A stretch of 64,000 nt of DNA from Opisthorchis felineus (GCA_004794785.1 SJOL01002129.1:16223-80222), one strand, 5' to 3'. Positions 27,401-42,400 are shown, numbered from the stretch's first letter. Notes: generated from the sequence alone by a model not told the origin. Program-made: numbers and translations.

Positions 27401-30400
27401 CCCCCCCGGACGCCACATATGACTTTCACCAGCGTGGCACTAGCTTGGTAGCTGCGCTATCGAAGGTGCTGTCTGGTCTTATCTTTCGAAGGTTGATTGA
27501 GCTTAGGGAGAGACAGATCCGTGAAAACCTCGCTGGGTTCCGTCCTGCAAGATCACATTTTCACATTTTCACGATCACATTTTCATCCTCCGACAGATCT
27601 GGAACAGCGACACTACTTGGAGCAACCAACAATGGTTATCTTCCTTGACTTGAAAACTGCCTTTGACTCTGTGGACCGCCACGCACTACGACATTGTCTG
27701 TGAAACAAAGTTGTCCCCCATATGTTCTTGATCCCCATTAAGGCCCCGTACGCCAACTTCGGTGGACATGTACAGGTCTACTGGAAGCCTTCGGCTGAGT
27801 TCACTACGTCAAGGTGTGTCAGGCAAGGCTGCCCTCTTTCATCTTTCCCATTAAACTTCTCCGTCGATATGATCGTGGAAGACGCACTCTCAGCCTCTAA
27901 TACCTGCATGGTCGAAATTCTGCCAGGGCGTTCGCTCACAGATGATATAGCTCTTCTTGGATTTAACGTCATCGTAATGCCAGCGATATTAAATGATTTA
28001 AATAATTCTGTCTAACGGTTTGGCATGCGCTTCACATCTGCAATGTGTTGAGTGCTACTGCAAGGCTGGGTGGGCTCGTTCCGGGATCCCGCACTTGCGG
28101 ATGAGCCAATTGCGGTGGTCTAGTCAAAGAGGATATTTGCATCCGGATTGGGAAGGCTAGAGCAATTTTCGTGAACTGGCATCGCATGTGGTGTAGGCGT
28201 GACATCAGCTTATCTGTCAAGAGTGGAGTTTGCCATGCTGCGCTTCATATTGTTATGTGGGTCAGAAACCTGGCTGTTGCGCGCCGAGGACAAAAAAGAC
28301 TTTTAATGTTTGGCTACCGATGTCTCTGAAGCATTGCGCGAGTCTGGTGGGGACGCCGGATCAGTATTGTCGAAGTACGTCGAATGGTTTTCTGAAGAAA
28401 TAACTCTCCCACGATAGATGAACTGAACATACTCCATAGGTTACGCTGACTTGGTCATGTTCTCCGTATACCAGTTGACCGAATCCCTCGGAGTGGCGTT
28501 TTTGCAGAACCACGTGAAGGGTTGAAACGAGCCAGGTGGTGTTCGAACAATGACCTAGGGGTGAAGTATGAAATCCATTACAAGGAAACTCAACTGTGCT
28601 GGTCATTGCCGTCTCCCTGGATTGGGACCCCGGGACGGGTCACGTCAGACATTGTCAGGCACTTCTCAGTCGCGTACTCAATGGCGTGCATGCATCCAAG
28701 CTGTTGCCTTCAATCCATAGCTCCCTCCCAGATCCCAATGAAAAATCCTGTATTCATGCATCAGTTATACCATCTCCCGCCTCCATTTCATAGCTATCCA
28801 CCCTACCTGTCCAGATTATCGGCTAATGTAGCTGTGGCAGCTGTAACTACTTTACAACCCGTACTTTCAGATGCCCTCACGTGATGGTTCTTACTGCACC
28901 TTTCTCGGCGCGCCGCCCAACTGCACTTTCTAGTTGTAGGTTACGTGGTTGCAAGCCACCTGAGAGACAAGATATAAAGAGGAAACATATCTGGGAGTGA
29001 AAAATTTACTCACTGATCCTCTGAACACTGGTACTTGCTGGGCCTAAGTGCTTAATTACTCATTCCTACCGATACTCTCAAGTTGTTCTTCGTCANNNNN
29101 NNNNNNNNNNNNNNNNNNNNNNNNNNNNNNNNNNNNNNNNNNNNNNNNNNNNNNNNNNNNNNNNNNNNNNNNNNNNNNNNNNNNNNNNNNNNNNNNNNNN
29201 NNNNNNNNNNNNNNNNNNNNNNNNNNNNNNNNNNNNNNNNNNNNNNNNNNNNNNNNNNNNNNNNNNNNNNNNNNNNNNNNNNNNNNNNNNNNNNNNNNNN
29301 NNNNNNNNNNNNNNNNNNNNNNNNNNNNNNNNNNNNNGGTCTGCTGCAGTTTATCATGAGTATGCTCCGGTGAGGTTCAGGTCCTGTTAGTTAAAAGTAA
29401 AATTTATCGGGCATGGTGAGGCGATGGAAAGCTTTCTGTGACAGTCGAATAATTGATTGCTTCAGCTCTACGCGGAAATACATCAGTCACTTTCATGTTC
29501 ACACTGATGTTGAATAGCTCATGTTCAAATTGTATGTACGGCTGCACTGATCACTTCAACCAAATCCGGTCAAATCAAATTTTCCCCTTTTCAACCGGAC
29601 TCCGCTTATGCCATGGCTTTATCCTGGCCCCGTTGCCATCTTTCATTTTAGAGCTCAACTACTTGCCGATCAGTACCGAAAGAAAGCTATGCTTTTTGAC
29701 AACGACGGTGTACTGCTTGTTCCCCTGGGGGACGATTTCCGTTATTTGTCAGAAGAAGAGTGGGGTCTGCAACTGGATAACTATGGTCGGCTCATACAAC
29801 ATTTCAATTCGAACCCGGATTACCGTATCAAGGTGAGTTTTTTGGTTCCTCACTTCCTTATTAGTTTGTCTAATAATGTTCACTTGGGTAGTGTTATCCG
29901 GAAAAAGCTTCTTATAAGTGCCCACTTTTTTCGTTTATAATTAGAGGACTTCCGGTAATACAAACGGGTTTTCCGAATAACTTCATCTTTTATCGTGGGC
30001 ATGTAGCAGTCTGCTCTTCATAGAACTACCGTGGGGTCCAACGAGGAATTCGACTCTGGATAGGGTGGTTGGTTGTGGCTGACAAGGATCACTGCTGGTA
30101 ACTATCTAGGAATACCCCGAGGGCATTTCGACCCCCGAGGTTTCAGGGGCAGGCGGAGCATATGAATGACGAAGTTTTGGAGGAATGGTGAGACGGAGTG
30201 ATGTTGTCTTACACCACTGGATGTAATGAACTCTGGCGAAAGTTTTCCGCATACCCGTACGCACCCACAGGCACACAGGCTCTTCATAAAGGATAAAAAT
30301 TCAGCAGCGACACATTTAACCGTCAATCAACAGAGCCAAAGAATGTTGCCGTTCGAGAATCTGCCTCAATGTAATGATATGGTCAGGGTAAAGTACTGCT

Positions 30401-33400
30401 TGATTCTTATGAATCTATCTCCCGGTAATCGATCTCCTCAGGAGGAGAGGGTACACTGTCGTTGCCCCGAGAGCTTGACTACTGCACCAAAGTCCTGTGC
30501 ACTCGTTTAAACGTTGAACAGAAATAATTTTAAGACATTTTGCGACCGACCTTTTACCGGAAAACCATAGTAACTCATACAGAAAGCTTCGAGCTGTTTC
30601 GATATTATTTGTGCACTGCAATCTGGCTTTTGAGTCAGATAACTTCTGGGAGATTACCTTGACCCCAATGTGGACATTGAAGCAACGCTAATTTGCTGTC
30701 GATGATTATTTTTTATGGTAATGGTGATGATGACAGGATCGCACGGTGCTAGACTCGCTGAGAACCACTGTGCTAGGATGATGGAGATTAGTGGATTTTC
30801 CGTGTCGTAACAGCATGGAAACTTCATCGGTCAAACATTGGTTTCCTCAGACATGACAAATGTGTGAAGTATGCCTTACATATCTTCATGTTTTTTTACA
30901 CCAGCTCCGGTTCGCCACAGTCTCAGACTACTTCAATGCACTGCACCAACGTCTCAAAACGCGAGCCAACGAGCCTCACTTGGCCACAGAGATGACACAA
31001 CTTACCGGTGACCTGTTCACCTATGCCGACCGGGACCATGACTACTGGAGTGGTTACTTCACCTCACGTCCTGCGGAAAAATTCCTAATCAGACATTTAG
31101 AATCGGAATTGAGGTGAGTGAAACCTGGTGGCATGTGACCGTCTTGCTTGGTTCCTATCCTACCTCAGCCTTTCGTCTACAGTTGGTCACATGTCGTGCC
31201 TCTGTACTTTTCCTCTAATGGACATTTTTATTGTCTCTGTAGGTCAGCCGAATTACTTTATTCGTACACGCATCAGTTCCTGGCCTCAGACCAGACGAGG
31301 TACGCACTATTAACCGGTTTCCAGTCATCTCTGTTTGGCCATCTGACCGAAGCTCGCCGCACGTTGGGACTACTCCATCATCATGACGCGATCACTGGCA
31401 CGACAAAACCGTTGGTCGCATCGGACTATGCGACAAAGTGAGTCCAACTAGAAGAACTGTTTTCTGAACTATGTTCATTGCGAAGGCTAGTTTAAGAATT
31501 GTTGCTTTTTCCGCTCACCGAAGTCACCAGACGAGAACATGACTCGTTACAGCAAGCTTATTTCGCTGTGAAGGTCGCAGACCGTTGCATTCTCTTGGCA
31601 ACTACAAGTATGTGTGTGGGGGTGCCTATTCTCCGTAAATGGTTTCCTTGCTGCATCTTTTGAGCTGTTATAACCATTTTTTGCGCATGTTTAGAACATT
31701 CACCCATTGCTTGTTTCTGAATCGTGTGCTGTTCTATTGGGACGCTAAAATTTACAACCCTTAGCGAAGCTAGGGTGATTCGATCCAGTCCGTATGCTTC
31801 ATTATCTGTTTTGTTCTCACACAATGCAACAGGTTCAAATAGAAGTGTACTAAACACCACGAAATTCTACAGCATTCCGACGGCTCATTAGACTACACCG
31901 TCAGTCGATGATATCATATCGGTAACTCAGTATACAACCTCTGGTCAAGCTTATCTATCACACAGTTATATTAAAAACATCATAAACTTCGAAGTATTCT
32001 GAAAAAACGTCTGACTACTGTACATGTACCAGGTTGGGGGTATTGACAATGAATCACTATGGGTGAAGGAGTATTTGTCATTCGGTTGGGAGTAGTTCGT
32101 CTATGAAGAAAGGATTCCACATAGGTGGACCAGTTAGAATGTCCTGTAGTTCAATTCGGTTCAATCTTTCAGACTAAATTTTCTGTTTCCGCAAATTACA
32201 AGGTGAAACGCCCAATACATCAATATCCCCAAATAGAGAATATCCCGTTAGACAGGGATTGTTTGTCTCTCGTGAGAGTGGCCTCTCTTCGGACACGGCT
32301 CTCTGAGAGAGTACTGTACGCCCCGCAACCACCAAACCCAGTTTATCTCTTACCTTACACAAGTTCAGTTATTTTCCCGCTCAGTTATCAACGGTACTTG
32401 CTTTTAATTCCAGGTTACTCAATGCGATACGTGCGACGCGTTTGGTCTTCTCTGTATCAGCTGCCCATCTCCTCGTGCTGTTCGTGGGTCATCGTGCTGG
32501 AGATAACCCACGCCTTCCCATACCCGGTGCCGTAAAGGATCGCTTAGAAAATCTTCTGGCAAATACTAACCCGTTGGATGGACTACAAGATGTGTCCTCT
32601 TTGGAAGACGAATTTTTCGCCGAGGGTCTTTCGCGCCCCAAAATTCTCAAGTTGGATCCGAAAGGTTCCCCGAGGTAATCAGACTACTTTTTGTGATGGG
32701 TTAATTACAGTCCTAAGCTGACTGATTTGTGGAAAACAATTCTCCACATTTCGCGATCTCTCTGTTCCATATACCATAGTTCGAACATCACCCGTGTTAG
32801 CGAAACGCATTCATTTGCATACCAATTTGGTTTTCACAGGAGACTCACTTTGAACCTAGCTGAATCTCTCGTTTTATGATATTCTTAAACAACTGGATGT
32901 GCTGCACCAGGCCGCCTCATGCTTCAGTTGGTACGATATTTGAGATATCGCGATACATTGTATAGACGTAATGCACTACTCATAAGGTTACTGAAAACTC
33001 TTCGACAGCCCACGACCTTTCTTGCTCTTCTTGGGCTGTTGAAGAGTTTTCAGCAGCCGTATGAGTGGTGCATCACGTCTAAGCACATGTGTTGCTTGTT
33101 ATGGCGGTTTTGCTGTTGTGATAACCACATTTCAGCACTAGTTGTTCGGTTGGGAATCTTTTTGTGGGATTCTATCGCGAAACAACAATCTCTTTAACTG
33201 CAGCCCTATTCAGAGTTGACCATTCGTTGCTCCCTCGCTGTTTCTAGTGGTGTGAATGAAGCTACTTCGGGTAGTCTTTTAGACCTCGGTGTTGTGTACT
33301 GCAAATGTCTTTGTAACTTCTGTGTTGATCTTTGGCTTGTTGTCCCACCTGCTACTGTATATCAGTAGGCACAGTAACTTAAGACAGCCTTTATTGGAAA

Positions 33401-36400
33401 TAAGGAGGAATTTTTGTAGTCCCATTTATAGGATTGTCACGGATTCTCGTCATGGTTGGGTTATGATCTTCGTGGTGAAGTGGAAAGCGCCCAGCTGAAA
33501 ATGTTCTTTCTTGATTGGATCGCATTCTGACCGTTTGGTTCGTAGCTCGCTTGCGGTGTATCCGTCCATTCAACGTGCTTAAAGCGGCTCGCCTCTGGAC
33601 ACCTTCCTAGGACACGTCCGTCCAACTGCTTCTTTACTAAGGCTTGTTATAGCTGTCGGTCCGTCCCCGAACCAGTGAGGATGCTGATCTGCGATCTGGT
33701 GCGGACGGCTGTGGCTGTGCCCTCTACTTCTGTGTTGTATGCGATGTGATTTCATTCTGATACCATAATCTACCGCCTGAAGTTGCTTCACTTGACGCGG
33801 CTGCGCGTGGGATCCGACTTGTACTGCATACTGGACCTAAGTTTCAACCTGGCGTCAGCCGTTCACGATATCCTCGAATCGGCGCCTGGCCTCTGTGTGA
33901 TTGTTTTGGCGTCCCTTCTGCCGACCCCTACCGCTTGACTTTCTGGATAGCAATCCAACGTTCTGCCTGACCATGGGAATGTGGATTGATGGGTGGAGAC
34001 CATAGGTAAAACGTTGTAGGTTATCGGCAGGATTCTCCAAAACCGATCGAAGTGAAAGTGCTACCGGTGTCGGACTTACGGGTAAGTTAGCCGCTGTGTC
34101 GTGCACGCTCTGAATGGTCCCAGATTCGGCTTTAACTGTAACGACCACAAAATTGTCAATGTGCTGTGCTTCTGAACATATTGCCACAATATGTCGTCGC
34201 TCGGTTACTGACGGCATTGGGAAGCTGAAGCTCATCGATCCAATCCAGGCCTCAAAGGTCGACGCCTGTATACTTAGTGAGGTAGAAAGCACCATTCAGT
34301 TGAACCACATTGAATTCCGCAGAGCGGCAAGTTTGAAGGCTTCTACCAGATGCATTGCGAACGGTGCACTTTGTGTGCTCAACTGATGGCCCTCCAATCA
34401 CGTTCTAGGTTCATTTGAAATCTGGGTGAAGTCAGAACTTGTGTCATGTTGGAAGGTAACGGGAGTACCATTGATGCACACTGTGACGAATTTTCATCGG
34501 CCGGGTAACTTCATCCTGAATGTAGCGGTTACTGCCCCTGAGTGCGTTCTTTTGATAGGCCGATGTTCGCACGAGCTCCTGAAGTTCTCTCCACAACATT
34601 CTTCTTTGTGGCCCTCTCGACTGCACTTGCTGCACCTGTGGTTCTGGTAGGGACAGTGGCGTGAAAACTGCCCTTCGTCACAAAACCAACGGGGTGTGGG
34701 CGGCTTACTTGGGGTCCGTTTGGAATTTGATTGTCTTATGGAAGTTACTTTGCACGCCATGTCTGTCTGGGAGGGCTGAGAATGTCTAATCATTGGAGCA
34801 TCAGCCGTGAGATTGATAACATGTTGGCATTCGGTGGTAAGTTTCTGAAACGTCAGCTCTGGATCCTGTTCAATTCAATTCAGTAGCCAGGTCCGTATAT
34901 CTGCATCATGTGGCGATTGAAGACCAGCCACGAAGATACGACTCTTGAATAGGTCCTCGTTCGTGGTGCTGAGCTTAAAGCGCTCACATTATTTGTTGGC
35001 CACACCGCCATCATCATCATCATCATCGTCAAAGACAGCAACATCATTGTTGACACATGCTTCACTACCGTACAACCACAAGGTTTATCTACCTGATGAG
35101 CCCCAAGAAGAGCAAAACCGGTCGTCGACTGTCAAAGAGTTTTCAGCAACCTTGTGAGTAGTGTAGTACGTCTATATACGTATCGCGATATCTCGAATAT
35201 CGTACCAACTGATGCATGAGGCGGCCTGGTGCAGCGCATTCATTTGCTTAAAAACATCACAAACGAGAGATTCAGCTGGGTTCCAGGTGAGTCTCTTGCA
35301 AAACCAAGTTGGTTTGCAAATGGTTGTATTTCGCTGACTTATACTGTTATCAAAATGCACCCGTTGAAGATAGATCTCTTGTGATCACTGTTGCATTGTC
35401 AGGTTGACTTGCTTGTGAATTCGATGTGCTTAGGACAGACGTTGAAAGCTTTACAATTCGTCTTGTCACATAAGAGTTAAAACAGCTGGCCAAATTTATA
35501 GTGCTTTGACGTCATGTTTTCTAGGAAAACCATGTTGACCTAGGACACAAAAACATTTGGAGACCTGTGCGGAAAATTCGTGGAAAAATTCAGGGAAAAA
35601 TCAAACTTTTTCCTTTTTCGTTTTCAACGCCTTAATTAATAAGCATAGCTTTCAGCGCTGTCATCAAGCTTCCGTCAGAATATTTGGGTAAGTTTTGACG
35701 TTCTATCATATCATGTCATTCCTAAACTGAATTACATCCGCCCTACCGGACTGCGCCGTCACTTTCGGACGGCTACCTCTTAGTCGGCTTCACACCATTA
35801 AGTGTGGAGGTGAACTGGATCTCTAGCTTCTCTTCGAAAGGACTACACAACAAATCTTGCCTCACAGGGAACACCGCTGCATATTCTGAAATGGGATGGC
35901 CCCTCTTCGAAAGGTAATGGTAATGTGTCTCGTTTTAACTTTTCTGATTTCGCTGTTCGGGTGATGCTTTTCAAATGAGCGGATGATGGTGCCATGCTTA
36001 GAGAATTGAAGACTGCTGCGCCGAAAATTCTGAGGACCAGAGAGTTGGACCGTGGACTGACTGACTTGACGTGCAACTCACTTTCAACATGTCCATTTCA
36101 AAGTTCGCCACTAGGAAGCAACCCCTCTACGCTTAGACACTCTAAAAGTAGGATATGTGACATGTACCAAACGCTAGGGGATGATGAACTGAAAGTTTTG
36201 AGAACCGGCGCGTGTTGCACCGTGTTGTGACTTGACGTGCAAGTCAGGCCGTGAATCAATACATACGAATTCTCAGGGGTCAACTGAACCAATGCAACCA
36301 GATTGTTTTTAGCGCGCGGTTGTGTATTTGCGCAAAACGACTTGCTGTGTGTGTGTGAGTGACATTTTCAAGATGTGTACGCAACTGCTGACGCAAGGGC

Positions 36401-39400
36401 GAAAGACGGAGGCTTGTATCTGCATTTAGCACACGAAGGCCAAACAAAAGTCGTGAATTTTTCCTGAAGGTCACCGCAGAACTGCATTCTAAAAACTAAA
36501 TTTCACCACCACCATAATCGTTGTCATCATTGGCTATAAATCGTGTACTACTTGTGTAATCTTACTAACAGCCGTACTGTAACAACTGTGTGTGGGTAGC
36601 CGTGAACTGGAGGCAATAGCTGGTGTAGTTGAACGGTGAGTATTAGGATAACCTTTGTAGCAACTTTTGAACAGCTCGTTGTATCGGCATTATGCTCAGT
36701 GACAAGTCTGCCATACGGCCGTATCACTTCTGCAAACCCGATAACTTCAACTTCGATAAGCTCTACTGAGAAACCACACGCCCTTCAACTTCAAACTTGG
36801 GCGTAATTTACTCCAAAATTGGATTTGTTTTATTCGTGTTGAACACATCACCTGTTGGCTAAGTGAATTGTCATCCTGTGCAGTAAGCTAATGGATATTC
36901 CACTTTCATCGCCGCATAACAATTACCTGTAGATTTTACAGCGAGACTTGAAGCTTATGAGTCGGCCACTGATGGTCTTGGGATCCGTGTTTTCTGTTCG
37001 ACGTCCGAACTGTACCGCCTTCTTCACAAGCTTACCAGATATCTTGGTGCTTCTGGCATAGGCATTGCAAACATGTTCGGATTCCATCTAAATTCAGTTC
37101 TCCGAACATACACCTTGTCATTCTCTCCAGCGAGCACGTAGATCCGGTGTTCACTACCAAGGCTCTTTTGAGGATATTTCATGTTAACGAAGGAACTGCC
37201 TATATTCTAATAGCTTGACATTCAAAGAGAGGACAAGACTCGGTTCAGCAAAAAAAAAATTACTCCTGGCAACATTTCGATTCTGACACAAAAGTCAAAT
37301 GGCAAGCTAACAGGTAGGCTAAGTTTTAAGGCACATGGAAAGCCAAAAAGCGTGACTTCTTTCGGTGTTGGATTTCGGTGATAAGTTCTTTCTGGATAGT
37401 CTGGGTGACTATGCTTTACGACCAATAAATTAAGGATGAAGCTAGCATGAATTTGCGTCAAGTTGTGGGCCTTTTTTCCTGATTTAATGCTTCGTTCACC
37501 AATTTCCTGGTCTGAGTACCGCTATTAAGCAGTAAGATAATTAAGTTGGAGAGTTCGGGAGAATATATGGATTTTTGGTCAGTTTACACATTTTACCTTG
37601 ACTCCGAACCACTTCTGTTGGTTACTTCTCTTCACGTGTGCTGTATACCGCCACGTAGTAACGTCATGTAGAGCCGTTCCTCAAATGCTTGTCAGTTCAA
37701 CGCCTTATGTCCTATTCAAACCGGAGTGCTTAATGGTTCCTACCGCTTCACTATGCTGTGAACGTAGCCCTTTTCCCTCAAACTTCCAAAACTGTTCTAC
37801 GTGCCCCACCATTACCAACTTTCCAAGCAGTGTATGCTGTCCATCTGCGTTTCTTGGTGGTTTGCTTATCCTATGCCTTCGCTCATCGATTTCCACGTGC
37901 ACCTCCATGGTGGTCTGTCCAACTGTAGCTAGAAACCACACACTCTAACTAACCTTATGTACCATCTGGATTCGGAACCTCGACACAATTAGTAATCGCC
38001 CATTTGCTGCACGTGATTCCTTGCTGAACTGACGTCTTGGGAAAGGAAGTGGACTAGACGTTTCTGTGCATATCTCCGATTCCTGCAGACCGGTCGTTCA
38101 AGTAAATAACTTGGTGAGAAGCCTCCTGTTTCGGACAGTCGTTGAGTGCATCCGTATCGGGCCTTCCAAGGTGGCTATGAGGTATTTGGCGGCTTGTCTA
38201 TTCCGCCTAGCCGATCACTTGTTGCTACCTAGTCGGGTTGGCAGTGATTCTGAAACAGTGGTCTGGTAGCTGCTGGTCCCCGCTTCATTCTGTGGCTTTG
38301 TCGCACCACCTCATTTCTCGCACTCCCCGTTCAGGTGTTTGCCCCTCTCATACCATCTCTCTAGGAGTGGAATGTTAGCCCGGCAGTCTTGCGGTCCGTG
38401 GCTCCTTTGGGAATCAGAGTTCTGCCTTTCAGTTATCCCGAGCAACCCACTCCATCTCCTGAATTCCCCACCCCCGGTACCTGAAATATCCAGACGGTTT
38501 TAGTCCTTCATATTGACTTTGTCTCCAATCACAAATGGCCTTCATTTCCAAGCATGATGTTAAACGTCATATCGTGCTATATATTTTTTTGTTTTATGAT
38601 TCCTGTGGGGATCGCAGTGTTTGATTCTAGGTGCTTTTATCCTTTACGCGATTGCTGTCTCGTGTACTCGTTCGGTAGAAATGTGCCGAATAACGTTCTG
38701 GGTTCTCGACCGTAAACTAATTCGAGTGGGGCAATCTGTGTTGTTACTTATTTAACCGTCTTCTAATAAAAAAACTTCCGGAAAACTCTCTTCCCGATTT
38801 CTTCATTGATTTTGAGGCCATTCTTTCAGCGTGCGGCTAAATCTTTCGATCATTCCATTGGATTAGGGAAGGGCAGGAAGGATACCCGGGTGACTCAGCA
38901 GCTGTTGGAATCTACGTGATTCAAAGCAGTAGCTTGGGTTCGCTATTGTTGTGTGCGGATGCCGAACTGAGCCACTACAATTTGAGAAGAAACACTACGG
39001 TTTCACTCGTTTGGTACGCTTTCATCCATCACCTCGCATGACCGGTCATCACAACGATATGTCTATCCTCTGACGCGCTGGTTGGCACAAGACCAAAAAT
39101 ATCAGTTACCCAGGTCTGTAGCAAACAATTCACTCCTATCGGTTGGGAAGATGGTGACACCAATTCTTCATTCTTCTGGCACTCCGCATACGTCTTTATG
39201 TGTACCTTCACATCATCCCGCATCATCTTCCAGAAAGTTCGTCCTCTGTCTAAGTCGAACAGCCCATCTTGGTCTACGTACGCGCCGTGATGCGGCAGTT
39301 TCATTAATCGTTTTCTACTGGCCAGTGCGAATTCAGTAGTAGGCGCAAGCGCAAACCATTTCCAGTGTCCGAATGCATCATCAGCATTTGCTCCTCGATA

Positions 39401-42400
39401 TGCAGTCGGTTCTCTATTCTCAGTTGTTATGCTGCATCCGATGGACCTTCGGGTCTCGTTCCCAGCTACAAATGCTCACGCATTTCCCAGATCATGTTGT
39501 CTTTTCGTGTTTTTTGTGTAATGCTCACTTGGAATCTCATTAAAATCTCAGTTCGACCGTCAGAATGCCTTATGCAAAGAGTGCAACCGGTGAGCCTACC
39601 ATGAATCCTTCGCGGTCATCAACCGGTTTGATGTTTTTTTTGTCCAACACAACAAGGTCACGCACGGCAGTACGATACGGATCGAGGTCCCGGTGAATGC
39701 CACTTTTTGGTTACTATTTTGTCATAAGCGATAAGCAATTGATCGTCGATCAGGTGACGTTGCTACGCCTTACCCACCGAATCCCCTCCCCTTCCTCAGT
39801 ATTCAATGATATATGTCGCAACTGCTGTCTGTCCGGAATTACAGTCGTGTGTGTTACTTTCCTTTCAGTTTTGTATATCTCTTCAATCCCGTTCCGTATT
39901 CGCGCACCCTGTCCACCACACTGACATTGCAAGGACCCGCCCCGAAAACGCTGCTGATCACTCAATCCACTTTGAAGGAGCAATTAATTTCACAGCGGGG
40001 ACTTGTCGTGCAGCTCGAGCCATCAGTTCAGTACGATTCTTCGAAGCCAGTCGAATTGTTCACGGCCCGAATCGGTCCGGTGCTGATGAGTCCAATGTCA
40101 CTGACGCGCCTTTCTGTCCAGGTGGACGGGAAGACAATTGTCACACCTTTGCAACCGTCATCGGGAGATTCTTCCGATTCAGAGTGAGTCCCACACTTCG
40201 TATGTCTTTCCATTCACCGTCTGTCATGGCTTAGCACTTATTTTTGGACTTCGCCAAATTAAACACTGTCAAATGGGGCATCCATAGGGTACGTGTTCTA
40301 GGTCGCGTCTTTCACTATACTCTTGTGAAATTGTAGGACAGGACCAACTCTAATGACACAGGGCTCATCATAAAAGACAACCGAAAAGAGTCTATTACAA
40401 GGCCAAAATTTGTGTGACAAATTTTCCTCACTGACCTGCTGTTCAATTCGCAATCACTTCCCCTAGGTGCTTGAGCACCGGCAACCCAACTGAGTTAGTA
40501 TGGACCAATGAATCACACAAAATCTCCTATGGGTTGGGTGTAACCTGTAAGCAGTCATATAATAATATATAATAATCGTTCAGCTGTAACACCCTTTCGG
40601 TGCTTAGCCGCCATGCCACCCGAAGGAAGCACGAGGCCTGAGATAATGCCAGGTTTCCCAAACCTAGACAGGAGCAGTCGAGTCGCACAGGTTAGGTTCG
40701 AACCATGGACCTTCCTTTCATTAGGTTAGCACAGTCATCCCAAAAAACTTACCTGTAGGCCATCGCTATATCATGTAACAAACGTTTAGCCGTTTCCGAT
40801 TTAGATTGTTGAATTGACCGAGTTTTGTTCTCCCAAAAATCTTTGAATACAACCTCTGTTGAATCATATGTACTGAATTAAAAACAGAACGTTGGGGACG
40901 ACCGAAAGGAGCACCAGTGGGATCTCGAATTCCAGCATTTATCACAGAGACTACAATCAGCAACTTGAAACAGACTATACTACCAGATATCAGTCGCTAA
41001 ATAGTGGTCACATGACGTAGACAATATTCTCATCGTCATCATCAAAACGAATACACTTCTACGAACAGTCTAAATGGTAAACAACTTGGTTGTTGGTCTG
41101 TTCGCTGAGCTTGGCAGTTGGATTGCAAACGTTTCATCACCAATCGAGGTGACATCGTTAGTGCGGGGTTGAGTGGGTCGGCGAACAGACCAACAACCAA
41201 GCAGCGCACCCGAGATACCTATATTCCACAACATTGGTAAACAACTGTTTCGGTAAAATCGAGTTCACGGTTAGTGAACAAGACTAATGAGGGGGATTTT
41301 TTTGGATTTCTTCATCATTAGACTTTCTAAGAGACAAATAGCAACTGAGTTCTACCGGCCAGATTGGCAAAAAAAAAACCCACACTAGTCACGCAATGTA
41401 CTACAAACGCAGCTGGCTCTGAATATTATCCAGGAGACACTGCAAACCAGTGAAGTCCAAAGATGGCACTGTGACCAGCAAATTTTATCAGGAAAAAGTG
41501 CATAATCCAGGCAAAAGAATGACACCACCCAGGTACATCAAGAACATTTCTGAAATGACTGCAAAATTATAAGGACGCGCTCATGGTACCTTAACCTTCT
41601 CACCTACCAACACTACAGCGAGCATTGTCAAAACCGAAAAGAAACCACGTGCAGTGAAGAAAGCTAACATCCTTCGCAAGATTTCTTGCAAAGATTGCGA
41701 CAGCACCGTGTGAGGTAAATGGAAGGGGGTAGACGACCAACTCAAACCTGCCCACACAGGTTTGGTTTTCACGATTAGTTTTCGCTCATCTTCACTCATG
41801 AAGATCTGGAAGGACTCGATGTCTACGGAAATCCAATCAATAAACCAATTTATCAGCTTTAAACCGTGTACGACAGGCACATTGGTTCCAGCCGCTACAG
41901 TTTCGATCACTGGCAATTGGGAGAGTGTGGGTCATACAGCCAACCATTGGAGGCGATGGCGTGTTCAGTTAGTTCGGGGACTGGGTAGCTATGCATTTAA
42001 GGCGACAGCTTTGATGCCCGAGCGCCACTAACTGCGTGCTTGGGCCATTTCTGCCAGTGACATTAATCATTGATGAGTTGAGTCCCGGGGTCCCCATCCA
42101 GACAGTCGGCAGTTGTCCACCCGACTAAGTTCACTGGTTAGTGTTTTCACACTGCGTGCGCCAGGTCATACACTGTCCATCTCTCGGTCGCTTCCACTCA
42201 GGCTTCCACTCGCCACCCAGGCTGGGCGAAAAGAGCTCTGCGAAGCAGACGGTCTTCTGACATGTGGAGTACATGTCCTAACCAGCGTAACCTATGAAGC
42301 GTGAGTAATCCATCTATCGCGGGAGTGTTACTTCCTAAAACCATCTGGCGTACCTCAACATTACTAATCCGATGTTCCCACCAGACCCGACCAGTGCTTC

